From Caldilineaceae bacterium (GTDB lineage: Bacteria > Chloroflexota > Anaerolineae > Caldilineales > Caldilineaceae): DNA of 64,000 nucleotides. The stretch spans positions 34,912 to 98,911 of the forward strand of contig JALHQH010000045.1 in the NCBI GenBank assembly GCA_022842065.1. The letters run 5' to 3'. The notes beneath the pieces are model-generated. The model searched no databases. It was not told the DNA's origin and worked only from the letters and a program-made list of their open reading frames with translations. The position numbers and the translations under genes were made by a program. Of the stretch, positions 34,975 to 43,984 are shown in pieces; position 1 is the stretch's first letter; each line of letters opens with the position of its first letter.

Positions 34975-36054
34975 ATGCAAACCATCACCGCCGCGCTGCT
35001 GGGGATCGAACATCCCCATTCGTTGGCGCATCTACGTACACTCCAAGCCTTGCCCGAAGTTGGCGAAATTTTGCTCTGGGACGAAAACGCCGCGGCTCTG
35101 GCCGCCGCCGTCGCCAAACAGGGGGCTAAGGTCAGCGCAACCTATACAAACCTGGATGAATTGCTGGCCCACCCTGATCTCTTTTTTGTGATCGGCGCGA
35201 TTCGCAACGATCTGGGGCCGGAGATTTTCATCCGTACCCTGGAAGCCGGCAAACATCTGATGGCGGAAAAACCGATTGGCCGCACCGCTGCCGACACCGA
35301 ACGGGTGATCGCCGTGGCCAAACGGACTGGCACCCACTTGGGCGTCTGTTATCAAAATCGTACCCTGCCCGCGGTCCAGACCATCCGCCAACTGATCGGT
35401 GACGGCTTGATCGGCCCCCTCATTTCGGTAGAGATGCGCATGATCACCACACGGGTGGCGGCGCGCAATCCCCAACATTGGCTCTTTAACCACGCCCAAT
35501 CCGGCGGTGGCATTCTCGCCTGGCTCGGCTGCCATTACCTTGACATGATGCGCTTTCTCACCGGCGACGAGATCGTCTCCGTCAGCGCGGATATCGCCAC
35601 GCGCAGCGGTGAAGGGATTGATGTAGAGGATGTGGCCGTGCTCTCGCTGCGCTTTCGTTCGGGCGCGGTCGGCTCGTTACATGCCGGCTATATGATGGCC
35701 TTGAGCGGTGGTGGTTATCACAACAAGGCGGGCTACGATACCTATGGCGGCTTCAACGGCCAGTTGGGGCGCATCTCATGGAACTCCCCCAGTTCACCGA
35801 TCAAGATTGTGGCCGAAAGCATCCATCCCGCCTGGGCCGCCGCGCCGCAGCGGGTCTTCGACATGCCTTTGGCCGAATCGCCGGCCTATGGCGGCGTCTC
35901 CGGCGAACAATTTCTGCGCGCCTTTATCCGTGCCGCCCAAGGCCAAGGCCAGGCGTGGACCACCGGCAGCGACGCCCTCCAAGTCGCGCGCATTGTCGAT
36001 GCCGCCTATGAATCGAGTCGTAGCGGTCGGCGGATTGAGATCGCGACGCCGTGA
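34975..36054 (+). CDS. Gfo/Idh/MocA-family oxidoreductase
   Basis: Sugar dehydrogenase-like protein of 359 residues. The N-terminal strand ITAALLGIEHPHSLAH differs from the classic GxGxxG; AEKPIGRTAADTERV (about 101-115) is the family EKP motif; the C-terminal domain has GGGILAWLGCHYLDMMRFLTGDE, the same run as the preceding gene. TAGGAGCA precedes the ATG. Its tandem arrangement points to gene duplication within a catabolic operon; the following PhyH gene may be cotranscribed across a repeat. Confidence 0.88.
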   Translation: MQTITAALLGIEHPHSLAHLRTLQALPEVGEILLWDENAAALAAAVAKQGAKVSATYTNLDELLAHPDLFFVIGAIRNDLGPEIFIRTLEAGKHLMAEKPIGRTAADTERVIAVAKRTGTHLGVCYQNRTLPAVQTIRQLIGDGLIGPLISVEMRMITTRVAARNPQHWLFNHAQSGGGILAWLGCHYLDMMRFLTGDEIVSVSADIATRSGEGIDVEDVAVLSLRFRSGAVGSLHAGYMMALSGGGYHNKAGYDTYGGFNGQLGRISWNSPSSPIKIVAESIHPAWAAAPQRVFDMPLAESPAYGGVSGEQFLRAFIRAAQGQGQAWTTGSDALQVARIVDAAYESSRSGRRIEIATP

Positions 36055-36093
36055 GCATTTTTGTCTGTTCCATTAACTCAGGTTACGCAGCAG

Positions 36094-36223
36094 ACGCTGT
36101 CAGCGGATTTTTGGAACGGATTGAACGGATTTTAGTTCACCAAAATCCGTTCTACCCGTTACGCAAGCACGGATTTGGCCGCTGCCATCGGCTAAATCCG
36201 TGCCAAAAATCCGCTGACAGCGT
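36094..36223. repeat. Palindromic element ACGCTGTCAGCGGATTTTTGG, copy 2
   Basis: 130 bp with perfect 20-base ends (the arm starts ACGCTGTCAGCGG) and inner AACGGATT/AATCCGTT words. It is the same size and composition as 27780-27909, and lies 27 bases before the PhyH start. Confidence 0.85.
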
Positions 36224-36249
36224 GTTGAAATGACAAAGGAGTATCCGCG

Positions 36250-37095
36250 GTGACAGCTCTTTTACGGCAGCAGTGGGAAAACGAAGGGTATGTGGTGGTG
36301 CCAGCGGTGCTGGCTGAGGCGCGCTGTGCCCAATTGCGCCCTATTTGCGAGGCGATTCTGGCCCAATGGCGCACGGAGAACCCGGAAACGGGCAAACCAG
36401 GCGGCGCTGCTGACGCGACCGTGATGCGTCATTTGAATCACCCCGGCTACTTCGCAGAACACCCCGCATGGTTGGGCATCTTGCTGGATGTGGTGGCCGA
36501 CCCGCAGATCTTGGCGATTGGTCGTACCATTCTGGGCGAAGAGCCACTCTTTCGCTGTACCAGCTTTTTCTTCAACCCCCTGGAAAATGGGCGTGATGGC
36601 CATTGGCACCGCGATTCACAATTTGGCACCCCGGACGACGCCAAAGAACAAGCGCTGCTGGCCCAAGTCAGCCAATCGGGCGACAGTATTCAGATGCAGA
36701 TCCCGCTGGTGGCCAGTGACGATGTCGAATATATCCCTGCTTCGCACCTACGCTGGGACACCCCCGCCGAGTATGCGATTCGCAAAGCCGACGGCGGCAA
36801 ACAGAACCGCGCCAATAACATGCCGGGCGCCGTGCGCCTGGCGTTACAGGCTGGTGATGCGACGTTGTTCAACCCCTATGGCATCCATCGCGGCTGTTAT
36901 CACGTTGAACGCTTGCGCCGCACGCTGATGCTCACCTACACCAAAAGCTCGGCCCCCTACCAAGATTATTTTTCCAACCAACCCTGGTTTCTAACACCTG
37001 GCTACCTCGCTGGTCTCCAGCCCACCACCCGCGCCTTTTTTGAACCATTTGTCGCCCAATATGCGGACTTTTGGCAGCAGAAACGTGGATTGTGA
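36250..37095 (+). CDS. Phytanoyl-CoA dioxygenase-family protein
   Basis: Fe(II)/2-oxoglutarate oxygenase-like protein of 281 residues. WENEGYVVVPAVLAEARCAQLR is the family start; iron ligands are H and D of GHWHRDSQFG; the distal histidine is in NPYGIHRGCYHVERLRRTLMLTY, with an arginine nearby for 2-oxoglutarate. AAAGGAGTATCCGCG precedes a GTG start. Substrate unknown; two Gfo/Idh dehydrogenases upstream suggest hydroxylation of a sugar-like or secondary-metabolite compound. Confidence 0.88.
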   Translation: MTALLRQQWENEGYVVVPAVLAEARCAQLRPICEAILAQWRTENPETGKPGGAADATVMRHLNHPGYFAEHPAWLGILLDVVADPQILAIGRTILGEEPLFRCTSFFFNPLENGRDGHWHRDSQFGTPDDAKEQALLAQVSQSGDSIQMQIPLVASDDVEYIPASHLRWDTPAEYAIRKADGGKQNRANNMPGAVRLALQAGDATLFNPYGIHRGCYHVERLRRTLMLTYTKSSAPYQDYFSNQPWFLTPGYLAGLQPTTRAFFEPFVAQYADFWQQKRGL

Positions 37096-37110
37096 AATAA
37101 GTTGCACTCC

Positions 37111-37218
37111 TGTCATTCCGCGCCCAGTGGGCCCCCGGCTTTTTGGCGAGGAATCTCGTGCTACCCAAGCGGAGATTCCTCGGCGATACTGCCAGGTGCC
37201 CCTGGGCGCGGAATGACA
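37111..37218. repeat. Palindromic element GTCATTCCGCGCCCA, copy 2
   Basis: Ends TGTCATTCCGCGCCCAGTGGG and CCTGGGCGCGGAATGACA are inverted repeats; the centre carries GAGGAATCTC and GAGATTCCTC. It matches 31706-31809 in length and arms but has a different middle. Confidence 0.85.
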
Positions 37219-37283
37219 AAAATCACCAGAATTTATCACAAACCACCGGCCGTGTGTAGCCTACTTTTTAGGAGAATGCGTCA

Positions 37284-38141
37284 ATGATCAACTTTCCCCG
37301 TTCGACCTTTACCTGGCGATCCAACCCCTGGTATCCCGACCCCTACTACCGCTACACGGGGGGCTTTGTCGGGACACCGGGGCAATCCTATCATGTGCGC
37401 TTTAACCTGGAGGCTAGCTGCACGATTACCGATGAGGCCAGCGGCAAGAGCACCGAACTTTTTGTCAGCGCGCCCTGTCGTACTGAGTACACGATTGCCA
37501 CGCGTAATCTCTTTCAGGTGCCCAGCAGCGAATTCCGCTTCTTCTTTAGCCGCCAATATCGGCTGGGGCTGGCCAAACGGCCCAGCACCGAGCCGGAAGA
37601 AGTTTCAGTCGCCCCGCTCAGCGAAGCCTTTGCCGAGCATCGCATTGATCTGCGCACCTTTGGCGCGGTCACCGAACTGACCACCGTGGAGCAGATTAGC
37701 GCGGCAATGCTCAACAACGATCTGCTCAACGCGGTCTCCACCTATCGCGATGCGGCACGGGGACTCACGGTGAGTGTGGAATATCCTGTCAACCTGATCA
37801 ACCTCAACCTCGCGGATGGGGAGTTTCAGGTCTGCACTGGCCCAATCCTCCTGCCCGACCTGGCGACCTGGGATGGGGCCGAAGTGCAGCGGGTCTTCCT
37901 GGCTCATGCCGCCTTTACCGCCTTTGACCATGTCGAGTTTATCTTGCAGCGCGAAGTCGAGGCCGCGCCGGAAGAGCGGGTTTGGCTCGACCAGCCGCGT
38001 GGACGTGATCGGTTGGAACTGCTTGATCCCAATAACCGACCGCCGGACTATCCGCCCGCCCGCCCCAAACCCACCGTCTACAACGAGACGTGGGAACTCG
38101 CCGCCACGAATGTGGTGCTGCGCGCGGAGAATGTCGGGTAA
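37284..38141 (+). CDS. Uncharacterised protein of 285 residues
   Basis: Not recognised. Sequence is rich in beta-strand-like segments and aromatics: WYPDPYYRYTGGFVGTPGQSYHVRFN, RTEYTIATRNLFQVPSSEFRFFFSR, then VCTGPILLPDLATWDG in mid protein, and a Pro-rich tail NRPPDYPPARPKPTVYNE. No signal peptide or membrane helix. TAGGAGAATGCG precedes the ATG. It lies between a PhyH gene and a DUF362 gene in a plus-strand catabolic run, so a role in that pathway, perhaps as substrate-binding or structural subunit, is only inference. Confidence 0.6.
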   Translation: MINFPRSTFTWRSNPWYPDPYYRYTGGFVGTPGQSYHVRFNLEASCTITDEASGKSTELFVSAPCRTEYTIATRNLFQVPSSEFRFFFSRQYRLGLAKRPSTEPEEVSVAPLSEAFAEHRIDLRTFGAVTELTTVEQISAAMLNNDLLNAVSTYRDAARGLTVSVEYPVNLINLNLADGEFQVCTGPILLPDLATWDGAEVQRVFLAHAAFTAFDHVEFILQREVEAAPEERVWLDQPRGRDRLELLDPNNRPPDYPPARPKPTVYNETWELAATNVVLRAENVG

Positions 38142-38230
38142 GGTGAGGCTAAGACAATCGCGATCCACGAAGAAAAGTGTTCAACGGGATCGCAGGAGGT
38201 GCCATCCCCGCCCCGCCGTAAACGGACGGG

Positions 38231-38318
38231 GCTAATCAACAACGCCGGGTGAACCCGGCTAAAGCAGCCGGGTTCACCCGGCGTTGTTGCCTAGCCCTGC
38301 GGCTTTAGCCCAGGGCGA
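38231..38318. repeat. AACAACGCCGGGT palindrome, copy 1 of 3
   Basis: Perfect 24-base arms (38237-38260, 38266-38289) with loop AAAGC, flanked by TAGCCCTGCGGCTTTAGCCC to about 38318. Sister copies are at 55274-55390 and 60361-60474. It lies upstream of the DUF362 gene, beside partial ATCCACGAAG words also present at 53235-53306. Confidence 0.88.
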
Positions 38319-38416
38319 GCGTCTCACCCCCTCAACTTCTGGGTGAGCCAGAAAAGTGTATCATTCGTGTGTCTTCGTGGATAATTTAAATTTTGAAACA
38401 GCCTGCGTGGAGAAGC

Positions 38417-39652
38417 ATGATCACCAACCCAATCCACCCCAAAGTGCGTGCTGTCCATTGTGACTACCGCGCCAGCGAAACCGAAATTTATGAAGCGCTC
38501 AAACAGGCCACCGCACCGCTGACCGAAGCCTGGCAACGGGTGCGCAAGGCCAAACGCATCGGTCTTAAATTTAACCAGGATAAACAGCCCGAGAATCGCC
38601 TCTACCATGCCGGCCATCTGCAACAGTTGGTCAGCGAGCGGGTGGCACGCGCCTTTTTGCGCCTGCTGCGCGAACGGACGGATGCCGAACTGGTCTGTAG
38701 CGATGTCAGCGGTTATGTGCTGGCGGGTTTCGCCAAAATCGAGGAGACGCTAACCTTTGCCGAGATCTTTCGCGACTTTGGCGTGCGTTTTGCCGATGGC
38801 ACCCAACCGCCTTATAAAACGGTCAGCGTACCCGGTGGCGGGCTGATGTTTGACGAATATCTGCTGCCCGCGGACGCCGTTGAGGTCGACGAGTTTATCT
38901 CGGTCGCCAAACTCAAAAATCATCTCTTTATGGGCGTTACCCTTTGCACCAAAAATCTCTTTGGGCTGGTGCCCGGCGAGCCGGAGGGACACACGCGCAC
39001 CTATTTTCACCATGTGGTGCGGATGCCCTACCTGCTGGCTGATCTGGCCAAAATCTTCAACCCGGTGCTCAATATCATCGATGGCTTGGTCGGGCAGGCG
39101 GGCATGGAATGGGGCGACGGCAGTGAACAACAAGGGCCGCCGCGCATCGCCAATGTGCTGATCGCCGGTGACCAGATTATCGCCACCGATGCCTGTGCCA
39201 CCACGTTGATGGGCCACGATCCCCAAAGTGATTGGCTGACCCCCCCCTTCCACCGCGACCGCAACCACCTCTTGGTCGCGGCTGAGGGCGGCTTTGGCAC
39301 GGTTGACCTGCAAGCCATTGACTTCCAGAGCGAGGTCCAGGCCCCGCTCGGTCACTTCTTTGCCGGCCTCCACGAACCAACCGAACAGATCCAAAGTGTG
39401 CGCCGCACCACCGCCGCGCAAGGTTTGATCTATCGCGACCAGATGCGCACCTTTGTGGACCGGTACGCCGGGGATTACATCCTGCTGCAACAAGGCGAAG
39501 TCTGTTGGCACGACAAAGTCAGCACCATCAACATCGACCGCCGCAGCCTGCCCGGCTTCCGCCCCGACCAGGGGATGTTTCTCAAATATGTTGATCCCGA
39601 AGAGCGTGAAGGTGAGCACTTTGGTGTATATGAAGCGGCTGTGAAAGGGTAA
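38417..39652 (+). CDS. DUF362-domain protein
   Basis: Protein of 411 residues. RIGLKFNQDKQ, SVPGGGLMFDEYLL and the long ISVAKLKNHLFMGVTLCTKNLFGLVPGEP run are hallmarks of DUF362. The typical C-terminal ferredoxin cysteine clusters of some members are not evident. A domain of this kind is found with [4Fe-4S] and tungsten-type enzymes elsewhere, but its reaction is not established. GGAGAAGC precedes the ATG at 38417. Its stop is 10 bases before the CocE-type hydrolase, so it is probably the first gene of the tight operon reaching 46636. Confidence 0.8.
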   Translation: MITNPIHPKVRAVHCDYRASETEIYEALKQATAPLTEAWQRVRKAKRIGLKFNQDKQPENRLYHAGHLQQLVSERVARAFLRLLRERTDAELVCSDVSGYVLAGFAKIEETLTFAEIFRDFGVRFADGTQPPYKTVSVPGGGLMFDEYLLPADAVEVDEFISVAKLKNHLFMGVTLCTKNLFGLVPGEPEGHTRTYFHHVVRMPYLLADLAKIFNPVLNIIDGLVGQAGMEWGDGSEQQGPPRIANVLIAGDQIIATDACATTLMGHDPQSDWLTPPFHRDRNHLLVAAEGGFGTVDLQAIDFQSEVQAPLGHFFAGLHEPTEQIQSVRRTTAAQGLIYRDQMRTFVDRYAGDYILLQQGEVCWHDKVSTINIDRRSLPGFRPDQGMFLKYVDPEEREGEHFGVYEAAVKG

Positions 39653-39662
39653 AGTAACCGTC

Positions 39663-41339
39663 ATGACGACCAACTATTCTGTGCGCATGGCGCTCAACGT
39701 CAAAGTGCCGATGCGCGATGGCGTACAACTCTCAGCGGACATCTATCTGCCGGCAGCGGACGGCCCGTTTCCCACCGTGTTGATGCGTACGCCCTACAGC
39801 AACAACACTGACGCTCTGATCGAAAAGGCGCGCCGACTGGCGAATATTGGCTATGCCTGTGTGTTGCAAGATTGTCGCGGGCGCTGGGATTCGGATGGTG
39901 ACTACTATCCCTTTCGCGAGGGTGAAGATGGTTACGACACCCAAGAATGGATCGGCCAACAGCCCTGGAGCAACGGTAAGATCGGCATGGCCGGTGGCTC
40001 CTATTTGGGCGCGACGCAATGGCAAAGCGCACCCCATCGCAGCCAATATCTCACCTGCATGGCCCCGCGCGTTATCTGCTGTGATTACTTTAGCGGGTTG
40101 GTCTATCCTGGTGGCGCTTTTCAACTCAACGTGTTAATGACTTGGGGAATGCGTACCACGGGCCGCACCGGGCAGAGCATTGACTTCCACCATTGGGCAG
40201 CAGCCCTGCGCACCTTGCCGGTGAACACAATGGACGAGCTGGCAGGTCGCGATCTGGACTTTTGGCAGGATTGGCTTGCGCATCCAACCTATGACGACTA
40301 CTGGGATGTGATTAATGACGAGCAGCGCTGGGGCGAAATTGTCGCGCCGGCCTTTAACATGGGCGGCTGGTATGATCTCTATGCCCAACATACCTTTATC
40401 AACTTCAATGGATTACGCCAACACGGCGGCAGCCAGGCGGCGCGCCAGAGCAAATTGATCGTTGGGCCGTGGCCCCATGCGTTGAGCAGTTCACCGCGCA
40501 CGGGCGACATCGACTTTGGTGCCCATTCGATGGTCGATCTGGAGGCGCTGGAGTTGCGTTGGTTCGACTACTGGCTGAAAGAGATTGACAATGGCATTGT
40601 TGCTGAAGCACCGCTGCGCCTCTTTATCATGGGCGACAATCTCTGGCGTGATGAGTGGGAATGGCCGCTGGCGCGCACCGATTGGCAGCAATGGTATTTG
40701 CACTCCAATGGCAACGCCAATACCCTGCGCGGGGATGGCACCCTGTTGCCCAGCGCACCTGTCGATGAGCCGGCCGACCATTTCACCTACGATCCCTGCT
40801 ATCCCGTCCAGACCGCCGGTGGCAACAACTGCTGTTCGCCCCACATTATCCCCTGGGGTCCCTATGATCAAGCGGCGGTGGAGATGCGCCAGGATGTGCT
40901 CTGTTATACCAGCCCGCCGCTGGCCGCAGCAGTGGAAGTGACTGGGCCGATCCAAGTCGTGCTCTATGCCGCTAGCGATGGGCCGGACACTGACTGGACG
41001 GCCAAGCTGGTCGATGTCGCACCCACTGGCTATGCCAAAAATCTCTGTGATGGGATTATCCGCGCCCGCTATCGCGAAAGTTTTACGCAGCCGACGCTGA
41101 TCGAAGCGCACAAGGTCTATCAATATACGATTGAGGTGGGGGTGACTGGCAACGTCTTCCGCCAAGGGCATTGCATTCGGGTTGAGATCTCCTCCTCCAA
41201 CTTCCCCCGCTTTGATCGCAACCCGAATACAGGACACACCTATGGTGTCGATGCCGAATTACGCAGCGCGGCGCAGACGGTTTATCATACGCAGGACTAC
41301 CCGTCACACATTTTGTTGCCCGTGATCCCAGCCGCATAA
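39663..41339 (+). CDS. CocE/NonD (X-Pro dipeptidyl-peptidase S15) family hydrolase
   Basis: Serine hydrolase of 558 residues. Domain 1 (1-330) is alpha/beta hydrolase with QDCRGRWDSDGDYYPF (69-84) and the nucleophile elbow GGSYLG at 111-116 (S113); the C-terminal part (350-550) is the jelly-roll PepX_C domain typical of cocaine esterase and glutaryl-7-ACA acylase. Members split esters or amides of bulky acids. No signal peptide. It starts 10 bases after DUF362 and precedes a mannonate-dehydratase-like gene by 15 bases, so it may release a sugar acid from a conjugate. Confidence 0.9.
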   Translation: MTTNYSVRMALNVKVPMRDGVQLSADIYLPAADGPFPTVLMRTPYSNNTDALIEKARRLANIGYACVLQDCRGRWDSDGDYYPFREGEDGYDTQEWIGQQPWSNGKIGMAGGSYLGATQWQSAPHRSQYLTCMAPRVICCDYFSGLVYPGGAFQLNVLMTWGMRTTGRTGQSIDFHHWAAALRTLPVNTMDELAGRDLDFWQDWLAHPTYDDYWDVINDEQRWGEIVAPAFNMGGWYDLYAQHTFINFNGLRQHGGSQAARQSKLIVGPWPHALSSSPRTGDIDFGAHSMVDLEALELRWFDYWLKEIDNGIVAEAPLRLFIMGDNLWRDEWEWPLARTDWQQWYLHSNGNANTLRGDGTLLPSAPVDEPADHFTYDPCYPVQTAGGNNCCSPHIIPWGPYDQAAVEMRQDVLCYTSPPLAAAVEVTGPIQVVLYAASDGPDTDWTAKLVDVAPTGYAKNLCDGIIRARYRESFTQPTLIEAHKVYQYTIEVGVTGNVFRQGHCIRVEISSSNFPRFDRNPNTGHTYGVDAELRSAAQTVYHTQDYPSHILLPVIPAA

Positions 41340-41354
41340 ATCAGGAGTGTCAGC

Positions 41355-42350
41355 ATGAAACTCGCCATGGTTTCCCGCCCCCTCGCCGAAGCCGACCTGC
41401 GGCTGGCCAAACAACTGGGCATGACCGATGTGGTCACCACGATGACCGGGGTGCCGATGACCCCCGAACGGGTTCAAGGTCCGGCCTGGCGCTATCTCGA
41501 TCTGCTCCACCTGCGCCAACAGGTCGAGGACGCGGGGTTAACCCTCTCGGTGATCGAGGGCTATCAGCTTTCGGATCGGATCACCCTGGGGCTGCCGGGG
41601 CGCGATGAAGATCTGGACCGAGTCTGCGAGAGCATCGCCAACATGGGGCGCGCCGGCATTCCGATCTACTGTTATAACTTTATGGCGGTCTTCAACTGGC
41701 TGCGCACTTCCACCACCGTGCGCGGGCGGGGTGATGCGCTGGTCACCAAATTTGACGTTGAGCAACTAGTCAACGCCCCGCTCACCTATGCGGGGGAAAC
41801 GACCGACGAGCAGATGTGGGCCAATTTCAGCTACTTCCTGCAGCGCGTGCTGCCGGTGGCCGAGGCGGCGGGCGTGCAGTTGGCCCTCCACCCCGATGAC
41901 CCGCCGATGTCGCCGGTGTTGGGGCTGGCGCGCATTATGCGCAGTATGGAAGCCTTTCAGCGTGTGATCGAAATGGCGCCCAGCCCGTCGAATGGCATCA
42001 CCTTTTGCCAGGGCAACTTTGCGGCGATGGGCAATGTGGATATTCCCGCGGCGATTCGTTACTTTGGGGGGCGGGGGAAGATCTTCTTCGCCCACTTCCG
42101 CGATGTGCGCGGCAGCGTGCCCGTCTTTGAAGAGACCTTCCACGACGAGGGCAAGACCGACATGGCCGCGGCCATGCGCGCCTATCACGACATTGGCTTT
42201 ACCGGCCCCATGCGCCCCGACCACGCGCCGACGATGGAGGGTGAATCGAACGACAACCCCGGCTACATGGTGCGCGGCAAACTCTTTGCGATTGGCTATA
42301 TGCGCGGGTTGATCGATGCGATCAAGAGTGGAAGCCCAAGCACACCATGA
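41355..42350 (+). CDS. Mannonate dehydratase-family protein (UxuA-like)
   Basis: TIM-barrel enzyme of 331 residues of the UxuA family, which converts D-mannonate to 2-keto-3-deoxy-gluconate. LALHPDDPPMSP, ITFCQGNFAAMG, IFFAHFRDVRG and GPMRPDHAPTMEGE hold the metal-binding His, Cys/His and Asp residues of the family. AATCAGGAG precedes the ATG. The C-terminal GYMRGLIDAI is typical of UxuA. Genuine mannonate activity is likely but not proven; related barrels act on other hexonates. It overlaps the C45 gene by 4 bases (ATGA). Confidence 0.85.
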   Translation: MKLAMVSRPLAEADLRLAKQLGMTDVVTTMTGVPMTPERVQGPAWRYLDLLHLRQQVEDAGLTLSVIEGYQLSDRITLGLPGRDEDLDRVCESIANMGRAGIPIYCYNFMAVFNWLRTSTTVRGRGDALVTKFDVEQLVNAPLTYAGETTDEQMWANFSYFLQRVLPVAEAAGVQLALHPDDPPMSPVLGLARIMRSMEAFQRVIEMAPSPSNGITFCQGNFAAMGNVDIPAAIRYFGGRGKIFFAHFRDVRGSVPVFEETFHDEGKTDMAAAMRAYHDIGFTGPMRPDHAPTMEGESNDNPGYMVRGKLFAIGYMRGLIDAIKSGSPSTP

Positions 42351-43393
42351 GTGGAGGCAAGATGATCGGCCACACCTTTCCCTTGCTCGAAGTGGCGGGC
42401 GATGCCTACGAGCTAGGCTATCAACATGGCGCGCAGGCTGCCCCGCTGATTGAAAGTTATCTGCGGCTGACGGAGCGGTTGACGGGTAAACCGCGCGATC
42501 TGCTTTGTCGCAATGCCATGACGCTTTTGCCCTATATGCAGGCGCTCAGCCCAGCCTATGTCACCGAAATCCACGGCTTGGCAGATGGGGCTGGCATCTC
42601 CTTTGACGAAGCGGTGCTCTGCCAGGCCAGGGCCGAGGCGGGGCGGATTCCTGAAGGGGGCTGTACCGCCTTTGTGGTCACCGGTTCAGCCACCGTTGAT
42701 GGGCAGACCTTAGCGGGGCAAAATCAGGATCTGGAGGCCGAATATGCCGATGTGGCGCTGCTCTTGCGGGTTAAACCGAACGATGGCCGCCCCCGTGCGC
42801 TGATCTTCACCTTTGCCGGTCAACTGGGCTATTCAGGTATGAATGAACATGGCGTCGCCCACTTTGCTAATGCCCTCTATGATGCGCCCTGGCAGCCGGG
42901 GCTGCCCCACTATCCGCTCAAGCGTTTAATGCTAGAGCAACGCACTGTGGCGGCTTGTATCGATCTGCTAGCGCGCCACCGCACCTGTTCAGCGGCCAAT
43001 GTGGTGCTCTGCGATGGTGAGGGGGCAATTGCCGATGTGGAGGTGCGACCGACAGGGATTGCGCGTTTTACCGACCGTCAACCCGACGGTATTATCCACG
43101 CCAACCACTATCTCAGCGCCGAATTTGCCCCCTACGAAACCAACTCGCTGGCCGATTCCTGCCCGCGGCTGGATCGCATGCGGGGGCTGATGCAGGCACA
43201 GTGGGGTCGCCTGGATGTGGCGGCGATCAAGACAATGTTGGCCGATCATGAGGGCGAGCCGGCGGCGATCTGTCGCCATGGCGCGGTCAACATGCATTCG
43301 ATTTCTGGTTACATTGCCGAGCCGGCCCAGCGTATCCTGCATGTGCGTCGGGGGCATGGCTGTTTGGGCACGTGGACGGCGTATGAAGTTTAG
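42347..43393 (+). CDS. C45-family peptidase/acyltransferase (penicillin acyltransferase-like)
   Basis: Ntn-hydrolase of 348 residues related to isopenicillin N acyltransferase. Autoprocessing would expose C106 in EGGCTAF; HGxxxG-like GYQHGAQ (24-30), QNQDLEAE and GYSGMNEHGVAHF carry the oxyanion and substrate residues. Self-cleavage before C106 gives two subunits. It splits amide bonds, so together with CocE, an amidohydrolase and the D-aminopeptidase downstream it suggests amide-linked substrates. Its ATG overlaps the stop of the preceding gene (translational coupling). Confidence 0.87.
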   Translation: MSGGKMIGHTFPLLEVAGDAYELGYQHGAQAAPLIESYLRLTERLTGKPRDLLCRNAMTLLPYMQALSPAYVTEIHGLADGAGISFDEAVLCQARAEAGRIPEGGCTAFVVTGSATVDGQTLAGQNQDLEAEYADVALLLRVKPNDGRPRALIFTFAGQLGYSGMNEHGVAHFANALYDAPWQPGLPHYPLKRLMLEQRTVAACIDLLARHRTCSAANVVLCDGEGAIADVEVRPTGIARFTDRQPDGIIHANHYLSAEFAPYETNSLADSCPRLDRMRGLMQAQWGRLDVAAIKTMLADHEGEPAAICRHGAVNMHSISGYIAEPAQRILHVRRGHGCLGTWTAYEV

Positions 43394-43402
43394 GAGCATC
43401 AC

Positions 43403-43984
43403 ATGATCAAAAATAGTTTTACCAAAGGGCCCGAAAGCTGGTGCGCCTATGACTACCACGCCAGCATGGTTGCCGATGGGCAGAATATCTTTATTCTCGC
43501 CACTTGGGCCAAGGGCGGTGGGGTCAATGACGGCAACTATATCTGGGTCGATCATCGGCGCTGGAGTGCGGACACGCCGGAAAAACCGCTGTCGATCCTG
43601 CCGCTGCTCCACTATCGCAGTTGGATCGACGCCGACCCGGTCGATCTGCGCGGCTGTGAAGTCTCGGTCTACCTGCGTGGGGATAATCTGCGGCTGGATG
43701 GGGCGCACTGTTATTTCTGGGTGAACGCACCGGGCACCCGCTGGCACTACACGGCCCAACCGCTGACGATCACAGACGGGGTATGGGCCACCGCGCCACA
43801 ACGGTTTGTGCTGGAAGATGATGAAAGCCGCTGGCATCGCAGTTGGGCCGCCAATCCGGCCAGTGCGCTGTCGCTCACCCAGCTATTGGCGGGGGCATTG
43901 AGCTACGGTTTTTCCTTTGTCGGCTTTTCCAGCGAAGTCACTGGGCGCTTGTCAATGGCCGAGTTTGCGATTTGGAGCCAATAA
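43403..43984 (+). CDS. Uncharacterised protein of 193 residues
   Basis: Not recognised. Many Trp, Tyr and charged residues (GPESWCAYDYHASMVADGQN, NYIWVDHRRWSADTPEKP, WHRSWAANPASALSLTQL) and beta-rich pattern suggest a compact beta-sandwich, possibly binding a carbohydrate. No signal or membrane segment. TAGGAGCATCAC precedes the ATG, 10 bases after the C45 gene, and its TAA overlaps the ATG of the flavoprotein (TAATG), so it belongs to the same operon and may be an accessory subunit; that is inference. Confidence 0.65.
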   Translation: MIKNSFTKGPESWCAYDYHASMVADGQNIFILATWAKGGGVNDGNYIWVDHRRWSADTPEKPLSILPLLHYRSWIDADPVDLRGCEVSVYLRGDNLRLDGAHCYFWVNAPGTRWHYTAQPLTITDGVWATAPQRFVLEDDESRWHRSWAANPASALSLTQLLAGALSYGFSFVGFSSEVTGRLSMAEFAIWSQ

